Part shown: positions 46,346-53,855 of the stretch, piece after piece
How positions within the stretch are numbered: position 1 is the stretch's first letter
How the letters are laid out: the number at the start of each line of letters is the position of its first letter
NCBI GenBank assembly: GCA_001898995.1
Contig: MKVZ01000017.1
Location: forward strand, 215,948-279,947
DNA from: Rhizobiales bacterium 63-22
GTDB lineage: Bacteria > Pseudomonadota > Alphaproteobacteria > Rhizobiales > Rhizobiaceae
Length of the DNA stretch: 64,000 nt
Reading direction: 5' to 3'
Position numbers and translations under genes: made by a program
Notes under the pieces: model-generated
Databases searched by the model: none
Seen by the model: the letters and a program-made list of their open reading frames with translations, nothing else
What the model was told of the DNA's origin: nothing

Positions 46346-46705
46346 GTGTACACAATCCGCATCATGAATTGCGCTTTCTTCGCGCATCACGGCGTGTTCG
46401 ACGAGGAACACAAACTCGGCCAGCGTTTCTATGTCGACGCCGTTCTGGACGTCGATCCCGGCAAGGCACTCGAAAACGACGATATCGAGGGGACCGTCCA
46501 TTACGGCATCGCCTTCACCACCATTCAGGACATCATCGAGGGCCGCCAGCGCTATCTGATCGAGACGCTGGCGCTCGACGTGGGCAAGGCTCTTGTGGCG
46601 AGATTCCCGCAGATCAAGCGGGCGGAGATCACCGTGCGCAAGCCCAACGCGCCGGTGCCGGGCGTACTCGACCATGTTTCGGTCACGGTGGTCTATCCGC
46701 AGTGA
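46346..46705 (+). CDS. folB: Dihydroneopterin aldolase
   Basis: The 119-residue enzyme cleaves dihydroneopterin to hydroxymethyl-dihydropterin. The start is GTG 46346, four bases after folP. The segments FFAHHGVFDEEHKLGQRFYVD and VRKPNAPVPGVLDHVSV are typical. Its stop overlaps the folK start by four bases (GTGA). Confidence 0.94.
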   Translation: MYTIRIMNCAFFAHHGVFDEEHKLGQRFYVDAVLDVDPGKALENDDIEGTVHYGIAFTTIQDIIEGRQRYLIETLALDVGKALVARFPQIKRAEITVRKPNAPVPGVLDHVSVTVVYPQ

Positions 46706-47241
46706 GCGGGAGCGCGGCATCCGGACCTTATCGCGTATGGCTGGGTCTCGGCGGCAATATGGGCGACCCCGTGGCCGCGATGGGCAAGGCGTTGAAGGCG
46801 CTGGACGCGCGCACCGACACGCGCGTCGTCGCCGTTTCGCCCGTCTATCGCACGCCGCCATGGGGTAAGACGGATCAGGCGTGGTTTCACAATGCCTGTG
46901 CCGAAATCGAAACCGCGCTGGCGCCGCTGGAATTGCTGGGCACCTGCCTCGAAACGGAGCGGGCGCTGAAACGTGTGCGGGTCGAGCGTTGGGGGCCGCG
47001 TACCATCGACATGGACATACTGGCGATGGAGGATGGAACGGGCAGGGCGGTCGTGCTGTCTTCGCCCTCGCTGCAATTGCCGCATCCGCGCATGAAGGAA
47101 CGCCCTTTCGTTCTCGTGCCGCTCAACGATATAGCCCCGTCACTGCAAATCGACGGACGGACGGTGGCCGACCTGCACGCGGCCATCGCGCCGGGAGAAA
47201 TAGAAAAAGCCCGCACGGATGCGGGCTGGTGGCGCGGATAA
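46702..47241 (+). CDS. folK: 2-amino-4-hydroxy-6-hydroxymethyldihydropteridine diphosphokinase
   Basis: The 179-residue enzyme pyrophosphorylates the pterin before the FolP step. Motifs are LGLGGNMGDP, SPVYRTPPWG, RWGPRTIDMDIL and LQLPHPRMKERPFVLVPL. GTG 46702 overlaps the folB stop. The last 30 bases also encode, on the other strand, the terminator of the next gene. Confidence 0.94.
   Translation: MSGSAASGPYRVWLGLGGNMGDPVAAMGKALKALDARTDTRVVAVSPVYRTPPWGKTDQAWFHNACAEIETALAPLELLGTCLETERALKRVRVERWGPRTIDMDILAMEDGTGRAVVLSSPSLQLPHPRMKERPFVLVPLNDIAPSLQIDGRTVADLHAAIAPGEIEKARTDAGWWRG
47204..47227 (-). terminator. Terminator of the minus-strand secreted protein gene, embedded in folK
   Basis: On the minus strand an eight-base stem AGCCCGCA/TGCGGGCT with a four-base loop is followed by TTTTTC. 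It lies about 25 bases beyond the stop of the gene at 47253 and inside the folK coding end. Confidence 0.7.
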
Positions 47242-47252
47242 AAGTTGACCGT

Positions 47253-47786
47253 TTAATTCCTGGCGATGCTGCTGACCGTGGTTCTGTCCACGCGCCGGAG
47301 GCTCATGCCGATAACCGGGACGAGTTCCTTCTCGACGCGGACGGAGACGGTGACGTTCATCGTGTTGGGACCGGAGACATGGGCCAGCATGGCGCCGTTC
47401 AACTGCTTGCGGTTGAGGCCGAACACCACCTTATTGCCGTTGACGGAACCCGACGTCACGTCCAGCCCCTTGCCCGCGGCGCCGTCGTTGAACTTGCCGG
47501 AATAGCTGGAGCCGACACGCACGACCGTCGCCTTCATGGGCTGCGAGAAGACGCCGACGCGGCAGGTGCCGTCGAGCGTCATGCCGACGGCGCCGGCAGG
47601 CGTCGTGCCCGCGAGATCGCAGACGAATTTGGTGCCCTTGTATTTCCCGGCCACGATCTCGCCGGGGCCGGACCACTGGCCCTCGATCGTGTGAAAGAAC
47701 TGCCTGTCCTTGTCCATGGCCAGAGCCGGCACGGCGGAAAGCGACACGGGCAGCAATGTCAGGCAGGCGGCAATGCAAGTTTTCAT
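47253..47786 (-). CDS. Exported protein of unknown function
   Basis: The 177-residue product has a clear signal peptide (residues 1 to about 23, ending PALAM). The mature part is predicted all-beta with many Gly and Val and contains GQWSGPGEIVAGKYKGTKFVC and a second Cys in LDGTCRVGVF, which could form a disulfide bond. I do not recognise a named domain; similar proteins are annotated as hypothetical in Rhizobiales. It has its own terminator and is convergent with folK. Confidence 0.72.
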   Translation of the reverse strand: MKTCIAACLTLLPVSLSAVPALAMDKDRQFFHTIEGQWSGPGEIVAGKYKGTKFVCDLAGTTPAGAVGMTLDGTCRVGVFSQPMKATVVRVGSSYSGKFNDGAAGKGLDVTSGSVNGNKVVFGLNRKQLNGAMLAHVSGPNTMNVTVSVRVEKELVPVIGMSLRRVDRTTVSSIARN

Positions 47787-47957
47787 GTTCGGCTCTGTCC
47801 CGGAATAGGCGACTTCGACATGGCGCCATTCCTAATCTTTGTTTCCCGGCATGTCACGACCGAATGCCGCTTTCGTACCGCAAAATACCGAAGATTCGGG
47901 CTTTGCCGCACGATTCCGATGCGGGATTTCCATGTATCCGATAATCGCCGCGAATGG

Positions 47958-49058
47958 TTAACGCTTGGTTTCGCCACCGTTTATACGAGCGAGATCGCCG
48001 ACGAAATCTCCAACGCCGGGCCGCTTTTCCGCATCGAAGGGAAATGGACGCACCACGTCCATGGCGGCGATGCCGATGCGCGCCGTCATGAGGCCGTTGA
48101 CGACGCCTTCGCCGAGTTTGGCGGAAAGGCGGGAAGCCAGCCCGTGCCCGACGAGCTGTTGCACGACGCTGTCGCCCATGGCGAGTGTGCCGGTGACGGC
48201 GAGGTGGGCGAGCACGCGCCGCGTGAGCGTGAGGAATCCGAGCGTTCCCGGTCGGCTGCCGTAAAGCTGCGCCAGCCGGCGGATGAGTCGCGCCGATTCG
48301 AACACCACATAGGCAAGGTCCACCACTGCGCGCGGGCTGATTGCGGTCACGGTCGCGACCCGTTTGGATGCGCCGAGGATAAGAGCGCGCGCTTCGCGGT
48401 CGAGCGGGCGGAGTATTTCCGTCTCGGCCAGCCTGACGAGATTGCGTCCGTCGATGATGTCGTCGGTGAGACCGTCGAGCATCCGGCGTCCGCGCGCCGT
48501 TTCCGGCAATCCGGCGGCGATGGAACGCAGAGCGTCGACCGCCTTGCGCGCCGCCGCCATGTCGTCGCGGCTCGCGGCGTCGGCGGCTTCCTTCCGCAAA
48601 TGCTGCACGGAGGCGAGGCGACGCAGGGCCAGCATTTCGCGCGCAACAAGCGCAAGCAGGGCAGCGAGCGCCACCAGCACCACGCCGAGCGCGGTCCACC
48701 CGAGCCAGTCGGCACGGTTGAAAAGCGCGCGGATGAGGTCGTCGGTCCAGATGCCGACGGCAAAGGAAACCAGAATGCCGAGTGCACCCAGCAATGTCCG
48801 GCTCAACAGCCGGCCCAGCGACCAGCCCCGGCGCCGCTCCGGTTCAACGGACACAACGGGAAGCCCGCTTTCGGTCGCCTCCACATCATCGAATGAAAAG
48901 GCGTCCGGTTCGTCCGTCACCTGTTTCAGGTCCGTTACCGCGCGCGGGCGGCGCGGCGCTTCCCCATGGACGCCGGGGCGGGCATCGGTCTCGGCGGAGG
49001 CGTTCTCCGGTTGATCGATCCTGAAGGAGGCGGGCTTGCGCGTTTTATCTTCACTCAT
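47958..49058 (-). CDS. YcjF-like membrane protein (DUF697, TIGR01620 type)
   Basis: The 366-residue protein has a charged N-terminal region (about 1-75), two transmembrane segments (about 85-105 and 118-140), and a C-terminal DUF697 domain (about 190-350). It overlaps the ycjX-like gene by four bases, and the YcjX-YcjF pair is conserved in proteobacteria, where it is linked to envelope stress. The molecular role is unknown. Confidence 0.85.
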   Translation of the reverse strand: MSEDKTRKPASFRIDQPENASAETDARPGVHGEAPRRPRAVTDLKQVTDEPDAFSFDDVEATESGLPVVSVEPERRRGWSLGRLLSRTLLGALGILVSFAVGIWTDDLIRALFNRADWLGWTALGVVLVALAALLALVAREMLALRRLASVQHLRKEAADAASRDDMAAARKAVDALRSIAAGLPETARGRRMLDGLTDDIIDGRNLVRLAETEILRPLDREARALILGASKRVATVTAISPRAVVDLAYVVFESARLIRRLAQLYGSRPGTLGFLTLTRRVLAHLAVTGTLAMGDSVVQQLVGHGLASRLSAKLGEGVVNGLMTARIGIAAMDVVRPFPFDAEKRPGVGDFVGDLARINGGETKR

Positions 49059-50560
49059 GCCAGACGGTCTCCGATCAGGAACTGGAGGGCGCGGTCGAGC
49101 CTGATATGGGGCAGGGACAGGGTGACGCCCTCGGCGGTGCGCTCAAGGCGCGGCGGCCGGAAGCGTACGAAGCGGATCGCCGGTTCGCTTTCCGCAAAAG
49201 ATTGTTCAAAAATCACATTCGGGTTTTTCGGCAAGTCACCGGGAAATATGGCAGTTTCCGTATCACCGTCGAAAACCTCGCCGTCGATGCGCTCGCCCTT
49301 CAACGGTGTCCCGACGATGACGGGCAATGTCTCGTTGCCCTCTGTCACGGTGGCCTCGCGCGTGGCGCGCACGGCGGCCATGGCAAGCACGTCGATCTCG
49401 GCGCCGGAGAAACCGGCGCGCGCGATGGCGCGTTCCACCAGCCGGCGCACGATCGCCTGCAAGCGGTCATGGCTTTCATGGTGCAGGTGGTCGGCCTTGG
49501 TCGCCGCGACAAGGATGCGCCCGATGCGGCGCTGGATGAGCCCGGTCAGAAGGTTGGCGCGGCCGGGCCGAAAGCAGGACAGGATATCGGTGAGCGCGCG
49601 TTCGAGGTCGGCTACCACCGCACCACCGGCATTCATGGCCTGCATGGCATCGATCAGCACGATCTGCCGGTCGAGCCGGGCGATATGCTCGCGGAAGAAC
49701 GGCTTGACGACATGGGTCTTGTAGGCCTCGTAGCGCCGTTCCATCATGGCGGCGAGCGATCCCGCCGCGATCCTGTCCGTACCAAGGCTGGGCAGGGGCG
49801 CAAAAGTCAGCGCAGGTGAACCTTCGAGATCGCCCGGCATCAGGAAGCGGCCCGGCGGCAGGGTGGAGAGCGCGCGCTCGTCCGCCTTTCCGGCGCGCAG
49901 ATAATCGGTGAAACTTCGGGCGAGACGCTGTGCCGTCAGTTCGTCGGCCTTGGCGGAAGGATCGGCGGCGGCGGCTTCCGCCAGCCATGCTGCCGCCAAA
50001 TCCCGGTGGGTCGGCTCATTGGCGAGCGCGATGGAGTCGGCGCTGAATTCGGCATAGGTCTTGCCGAGCAGCGGCAGGTCGAGCAGCCATTCGCCGGGAT
50101 AATCCACGATATCGACGGAGAGCCGCCCCGGCGACAGCCAGCGCCCCCAGGCCGAGGCGGATTCATATTCGATGGTCAGGCGAAGCTGCGAGATGGCGCG
50201 CGTGGAATCGGGCCAGATGCGCTCGTCCACCAGCGCCGCGAGATGCTCCTCATACTGGAAGCGCGGCACGGCGTCGTCCGGCTGCGGTTCGAGGAAAGCC
50301 CGCGATATGCGCCCGGACTTATAAGCCTCGAACAGGGGAAGCCGGCCCCCATGCACCAGATTATGCACCAGCGCGGTGATGAAAACGGTTTTACCTGCTC
50401 GGGAGAGCCCGGTCACGCCAAGGCGGAGCGAGGGAGCGAGAAGCCCGGAGGCGCGATCCGCCAATGTATCCAGTGCGATCTTCGCTTCGTCGCCGATGCT
50501 GGTGAGACTTGCCAATATGCCCTCGTCCGCTTCCCTGTCTGTCCGGCTAGATCGTCGCAA
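49055..50560 (-). CDS. YcjX family P-loop NTPase
   Basis: The up to 501-residue protein has a Walker A motif GLSRAGKTVF at about residues 51-60 and the switch-like DIVDYPGEWLLDLP, both characteristic of the YcjX (DUF463) family. The start is uncertain. A TTG at 50560 lies inside a strong repeat hairpin, while a TTG at 50515 has GAGGG five bases upstream and would give a 486-residue protein more like relatives. It is followed by ycjF with a four-base overlap. Confidence 0.88.
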   Translation of the reverse strand: MRRSSRTDREADEGILASLTSIGDEAKIALDTLADRASGLLAPSLRLGVTGLSRAGKTVFITALVHNLVHGGRLPLFEAYKSGRISRAFLEPQPDDAVPRFQYEEHLAALVDERIWPDSTRAISQLRLTIEYESASAWGRWLSPGRLSVDIVDYPGEWLLDLPLLGKTYAEFSADSIALANEPTHRDLAAAWLAEAAAADPSAKADELTAQRLARSFTDYLRAGKADERALSTLPPGRFLMPGDLEGSPALTFAPLPSLGTDRIAAGSLAAMMERRYEAYKTHVVKPFFREHIARLDRQIVLIDAMQAMNAGGAVVADLERALTDILSCFRPGRANLLTGLIQRRIGRILVAATKADHLHHESHDRLQAIVRRLVERAIARAGFSGAEIDVLAMAAVRATREATVTEGNETLPVIVGTPLKGERIDGEVFDGDTETAIFPGDLPKNPNVIFEQSFAESEPAIRFVRFRPPRLERTAEGVTLSLPHIRLDRALQFLIGDRLA

Positions 50561-50591
50561 TGCGCCTTATCAGGCGCATTGCGACGATCTA
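50548..50591. repeat. Perfect 19-base inverted repeat over the ycjX start
   Basis: TAGATCGTCGCAATGCGCC and its exact complement enclose a six-base loop TTATCA. The long perfect stem is not followed by a T run, so it is not a standard terminator. It lies next to a second palindrome (50603-50652) and may be part of one composite repeat. Confidence 0.8.
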
Positions 50592-50602
50592 TCTCTTTGT
50601 TC

Positions 50603-50652
50603 GAGCATCGGAAAAACCCGAAAACCGGTTCCTACTTTTCGGCTCGATGCTC
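50603..50652. repeat. REP-like palindrome, family A
   Basis: Outer arms GAGCATCG/CGATGCTC enclose an inner pair CCGAAAA/TTTTCGG around CCGGTTCCTAC. The block order matches the degenerate copy at 384-429. Its right end touches the stop codon of the SixA-like gene. Confidence 0.75.
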
Positions 50653-51161
50653 TATAGATAGTCAGGCAGGGGGAAGCTTTCCAGAGAGCCGCTTTCGCGG
50701 TGCAATTGCGTGAGCGATCCCTTCAGCGAAATCACGGCCAGCGCCGCAGGCGGAAAACCCGCACGCAGCCGTTCCAGACTTGCTGCATCGCCGCTGCGGC
50801 AGAGTGCCAGCGCCAGATCCTCGATGCTCGGATTGTGCCCGACCAGCATCAGGTTTTCGACATCGCCGCCATGGGCACGGATGGACTTGACATAGGCCGC
50901 GGCTCCGCTGCCATACAATCCCTCGTCGGTTATCGCCTCGATGTTCCGGCCCAGCCTTTCGATCAGGCCGAAGGCGGTTTCCCGCGTGCGGCGCGAAGCG
51001 GAAAGGACAACGCGCTGCGGAAACAGATCCGCCGCCTTCATCGCCGCCGCCAGCCGGTCGAGCGAGGCATGGCCCTGCGGGTCGAGCGGGCGGTCGAAAT
51101 CCTTCATGCCGGGCTGCGCCCATGCGGCTTTTGCATGTCTGGCGAGAAGAAGGCGACTCAT
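50652..51161 (-). CDS. SixA-like histidine phosphatase
   Basis: The 169-residue protein belongs to the histidine phosphatase (phosphoglycerate mutase-like) superfamily. The catalytic RH motif is in LLLARHAKAAW, a second Arg in SASRRTRETA, and the second His in VGHNPSIED. This pattern fits SixA, a phosphohistidine phosphatase acting on histidine phosphotransfer proteins. ATG 51161 is chosen because the family begins directly at this strand. The target in this organism is unknown. Confidence 0.85.
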   Translation of the reverse strand: MSRLLLARHAKAAWAQPGMKDFDRPLDPQGHASLDRLAAAMKAADLFPQRVVLSASRRTRETAFGLIERLGRNIEAITDEGLYGSGAAAYVKSIRAHGGDVENLMLVGHNPSIEDLALALCRSGDAASLERLRAGFPPAALAVISLKGSLTQLHRESGSLESFPLPDYL

Positions 51162-51558
51162 CCGGCGTTCCCCACGGCTTGCGATTCCACTTTCATGCCA
51201 CAATTCACCGACCGATGCGCGTGAAGGTTGCTTTTTCTTGCGTTTTTTTGACGCGGCCCGCACTTGTCAACAGATGATTTTGCCGTGAAACCGGGCATAG
51301 CCCATCCATACCGAACCGGCAGGCGGCATATCGAGCGCAAGCATATTTTCTATAACGGAACGATGATGATGGCTGGAAGTCGCTTTACTGAACCCGATCG
51401 AAATATTCTTGCTGATCGTATGAAATGCCCAAATTTTCGGCGGAAATGCCTGCAATCGCCACACCAAAAAGTGTCGGGTCGCCGCGCTTTCATGTTGTGT
51501 CCTTGTTCCGATAGACATATATAACCGCTCGCGTCTCCTGGATGTGGGGTGATTGAGA
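51162..51558. other. 397-base divergent spacer between the SixA-like gene and dksA
   Basis: The spacer holds a likely dksA promoter at its right end (listed separately). The rest is AT-richer than coding DNA, contains T runs, and has only short open frames with no family resemblance. I see no hairpin strong enough to call. Confidence 0.5.
51494..51522 (+). promoter_or_regulatory. Candidate sigma-70 promoter for dksA
   Basis: TTGTGT (-35) and TATATA (-10) are 17 bases apart and lie 37 bases upstream of the dksA ATG. The match is reasonable, but alphaproteobacterial promoters are loose, so this is tentative. Confidence 0.4.
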
Positions 51559-51975
51559 ATGAGTGAATTGATCGACCTTGACTATAGGCCCACCGAAGAC
51601 GAACCGTTCATGAACGAACGGCAGAAGTCTTATTTCCGCGCGAAGCTGATTGCCTGGAGAAACGATATTCTTCGCGAGGCTCGCGAAACACTTGAGGCGT
51701 TGCAGCAGGAAAACGCCAACCATCCCGACCTAGCCGACCGGGCTTCTTCCGAAACCGACCGCGCCATCGAATTGCGTGCCCGCGACCGCCAGCGCAAGCT
51801 GATCGCCAAGATCGATGCCGCGCTGACCCGGATTGACGAAGGCACATACGGGTTCTGTGAGGAGACGGGTGAGCCGATCAGCCTCAAGCGGCTGGATGCG
51901 CGCCCGATCGCCACGCTTTCTATCGAGGCGCAGGAGCGCCACGAGCGCCGCGAAAAGGTCTATCGCGACGATTAA
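51559..51975 (+). CDS. dksA: RNA polymerase-binding transcription factor DksA
   Basis: The 138-residue protein binds the RNA polymerase secondary channel and works with ppGpp in the stringent response. The coiled-coil part (about residues 30-100) is followed by the zinc-finger region GTYGFCEETGEPISLKRLDARPIAT. Only one of the four canonical zinc Cys is present, as in single-Cys DksA proteins known from other alphaproteobacteria. ATG 51559 follows GGGGTG; the frame just upstream offers only a weak TTG. A bidirectional terminator follows. Confidence 0.95.
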   Translation: MSELIDLDYRPTEDEPFMNERQKSYFRAKLIAWRNDILREARETLEALQQENANHPDLADRASSETDRAIELRARDRQRKLIAKIDAALTRIDEGTYGFCEETGEPISLKRLDARPIATLSIEAQERHERREKVYRDD

Positions 51976-52000
51976 GGCGGAAAAGCTCTTCCGGAAATTC

Positions 52001-52031
52001 AAAAGGCTGCGGTTCGTTCCGCAGCCTTTTT
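52001..52031. terminator. Bidirectional terminator between dksA and the FliO-like gene
   Basis: The 12-base stem AAAAGGCTGCGG/CCGCAGCCTTTT with loop TTCGTT is followed by T on the + strand. The A run on the left gives T residues on the - strand. Confidence 0.88.
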
Positions 52032-52037
52032 GTTTGT

Positions 52038-53192
52038 TCAGCCGTGCCGGTGTTCGGTTCTGCTCAGATCGCCGAGCAGCTTTTCCATCTCGTCCTCGAT
52101 GTTTTGCGACGATTTGGCGGACGGGGCATGATCGGCGGCTGAAATATCCAGAGAACTCAAAAGCGCGTCCTCGAAGTCGTCGGCCTGCGGCTTCGCGGCC
52201 TTGTCGGTCGCGGCGATATCCTCTTGCAGGTCGGCCATGATGGCGTCGTGCAATTCGCTGCCGAGCCCTTCCAGTTCCTCGTTGCCCGCGGGCGCGGCAA
52301 CGAGAGGCAACTCCGGTTCCACACGCTGTGCCGGAGCCGGAGCGGCGGATTGCGGTGCTGGATCGGGGTTGCCGACAACCGGTTCGCGTTGGAGCGATTC
52401 GCGTTCCGGCACGATGCTGCCGAGGCTTGCCGCCGCGGCAGCGGCCGGAGCGACGGCGGCGTTCGAGGCGGATGAGGTGGCGCTGACGACCCCGCGCGAG
52501 ACCTGGCTCAGCGGATAGGCGGGATGGGCGCGCGCGGATTGCGCCTGCGGCGGTTGCGGGCGGGGCGGCACGACAGTGCGCGGCGGCAGCGGTGGGATGT
52601 TGGGGGCGGCGCGTGGAGGCTGCGGCCTTTGCGCGGCTGCGGGCTGTTGCCGGACCGGTTCTTCCTTCTCAGGTTCCGGTTCAGGCTCCTGCTGGCGCTG
52701 CATCGGCGTTTCGATGGCCGAGGAAAGCTGGATCGCCTCATCCCGTTCGGGCTGTTCGGGCGCGGCCGGATTCCGCGACGACAGGGCGGGGCGCTCGTTT
52801 CTGTCGCCGGCAATGGCCGCCTCGTGCTGGCGAAAGCGCTCGATATGCTCCGGTTCGATACGCGAGGTCTGTTGAAGCCGTGGGGCCGCGCGGTCCTCGC
52901 GGCCGATATTCTGCTCGACAACCACATCGGTCGGCCCGCCGATCAGGAGCAGATGCTCCACATCGTCGCGCCGGATAAGGACCAGCTTGCGCCGGCTATC
53001 CACGGCGGCGGCGTCCATCACCGAGAGTCGCGGCTGGCGCGAGCGCGCGGCCGTGGCGGAGAAACCGCCGCCGAAGCGGCGGATGAGGCTGAGCACTACG
53101 AAAATGCCGCCGAGAATGATCGCGAAGATCAGTATGAAGCCGACGATGTTCGCCGTGCCTTCCCCCACGATGCCGCTCAACCATTCCTTCAT
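52038..53192 (-). CDS. FliO-domain membrane protein
   Basis: The 384-residue protein has one transmembrane segment (about residues 15-38) followed by RRFGGG and a FliO-like domain (about 45-95) with the signature VDSRRKLVLIRRDDVEHLLLIGG. A long low-complexity region rich in Pro, Ala, Gln and Glu (about 110-320) and a short acidic tail follow. FliO helps assemble the flagellar export gate, but no flagellar genes are nearby. In Rhizobiales such proteins appear beside dksA, so the role may not be flagellar. ATG 53192 starts the conserved part. Confidence 0.78.
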   Translation of the reverse strand: MKEWLSGIVGEGTANIVGFILIFAIILGGIFVVLSLIRRFGGGFSATAARSRQPRLSVMDAAAVDSRRKLVLIRRDDVEHLLLIGGPTDVVVEQNIGREDRAAPRLQQTSRIEPEHIERFRQHEAAIAGDRNERPALSSRNPAAPEQPERDEAIQLSSAIETPMQRQQEPEPEPEKEEPVRQQPAAAQRPQPPRAAPNIPPLPPRTVVPPRPQPPQAQSARAHPAYPLSQVSRGVVSATSSASNAAVAPAAAAAASLGSIVPERESLQREPVVGNPDPAPQSAAPAPAQRVEPELPLVAAPAGNEELEGLGSELHDAIMADLQEDIAATDKAAKPQADDFEDALLSSLDISAADHAPSAKSSQNIEDEMEKLLGDLSRTEHRHG

Positions 53193-53362
53193 GCGAAAAG
53201 CCCTCTCGATATTACCAAATGGATGACGCAGATGCCCGGACATCGATCTGCCGTTGGGATCCCCGCCGGTCCGCCGCATCGCGTCGCTTGCACTTTCAGA
53301 AACAGTAGTTGAATTTGCAAGTCTTGGGAATGTTACATCGAAATGGGGGAAATCTATGATCC

Positions 53363-53437
53363 TGGTGGTCCGATTCCGACATTTGCCTCCGTTTGGTACA
53401 GGCGCGGGAACAAATGTCGGGATAGAAAAGACCACTG
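53363..53437. repeat. Palindromic repeat family B, left copy (inverted)
   Basis: Arms GTGGTCCGATTCCGACATTTG and, reversed, GTGGTC-TTTT-CTATCCCGACATTTG enclose a central loop. One arm carries an extra TTTT, the same asymmetry seen in the copy at 54705-54776 but in opposite orientation. It lies in the otherwise featureless 351-base spacer between the FliO-like gene and the immunity gene. Confidence 0.7.
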
Positions 53438-53453
53438 GTAGCTTATTAATCGG

Positions 53454-53472
53454 CTAGGTCGTAAACTCATAA
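53454..53472 (+). repeat. IS-end-like sequence upstream of the immunity gene
   Basis: After CTAG, the sequence GGTCGTAAACTCATAA matches 14 of 16 bases of the right end of the IS at 54687-54702 read inward (GGCCGTAGACTCATAA). It faces right, like a left IS end, but the transposase lies 450 bases further on, beyond the immunity gene. Confidence 0.6.
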
Positions 53473-53543
53473 ACTTGGGATTCTAAGCTCACCGTCCGTA
53501 GTCGCTTCTTCTCAGAAGGATGCTGTTCAGGTAGTGTTGTCAA

Positions 53544-53855
53544 ATGGATGTTTTAGACTGGTTTTCGCGCTGGTACGAAGCGCAGTGTGACGGGGACTGG
53601 GAACACGGCTTCGGTCCGTCGATCAGCACGGTTGACAATCCTGGTTGGTCGCTGAAGATCGATCTCTCCGGGACAGACTGTGATGGTCGGACACTCGAAC
53701 GGATCACGCACAATTACGGGCACGAAGCCGACTGGTGGACATGCTGGACAGAGAATAACGTGTTTCACGGCGTTGGTGGTCCTCTTCACCTTCGATCGGT
53801 TCTTGAGGCATTTCGAGATTGGGCAACGATCGTCTCGCCATCCCTACCGGCCTAG
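53544..53855 (+). CDS. Imm53-type immunity protein (orphan)
   Basis: The 103-residue protein shows the Imm53 hallmarks WYEAQCDGDWEHGFG and STVDNPGWSLKIDLSGTDCDG and the C-terminal GGPLHLRSVLEAFRDWA. Immunity proteins of this family neutralise polymorphic or contact-dependent toxins. No toxin gene lies next to it. The codons are visibly less GC-rich than those of neighbouring genes, consistent with transfer. The TAG stop (53853-53855) is part of the CTAG at the left end of the adjacent IS, so the native 3' end may have been altered. The ribosome binding site is weak. Confidence 0.75.
   Translation: MDVLDWFSRWYEAQCDGDWEHGFGPSISTVDNPGWSLKIDLSGTDCDGRTLERITHNYGHEADWWTCWTENNVFHGVGGPLHLRSVLEAFRDWATIVSPSLPA

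Noticed and set aside
51267..51518. Small minus-strand frame in the spacer before dksA
   Set aside because: It has no ribosome binding site and no recognisable protein feature, and it overlaps the likely dksA promoter.
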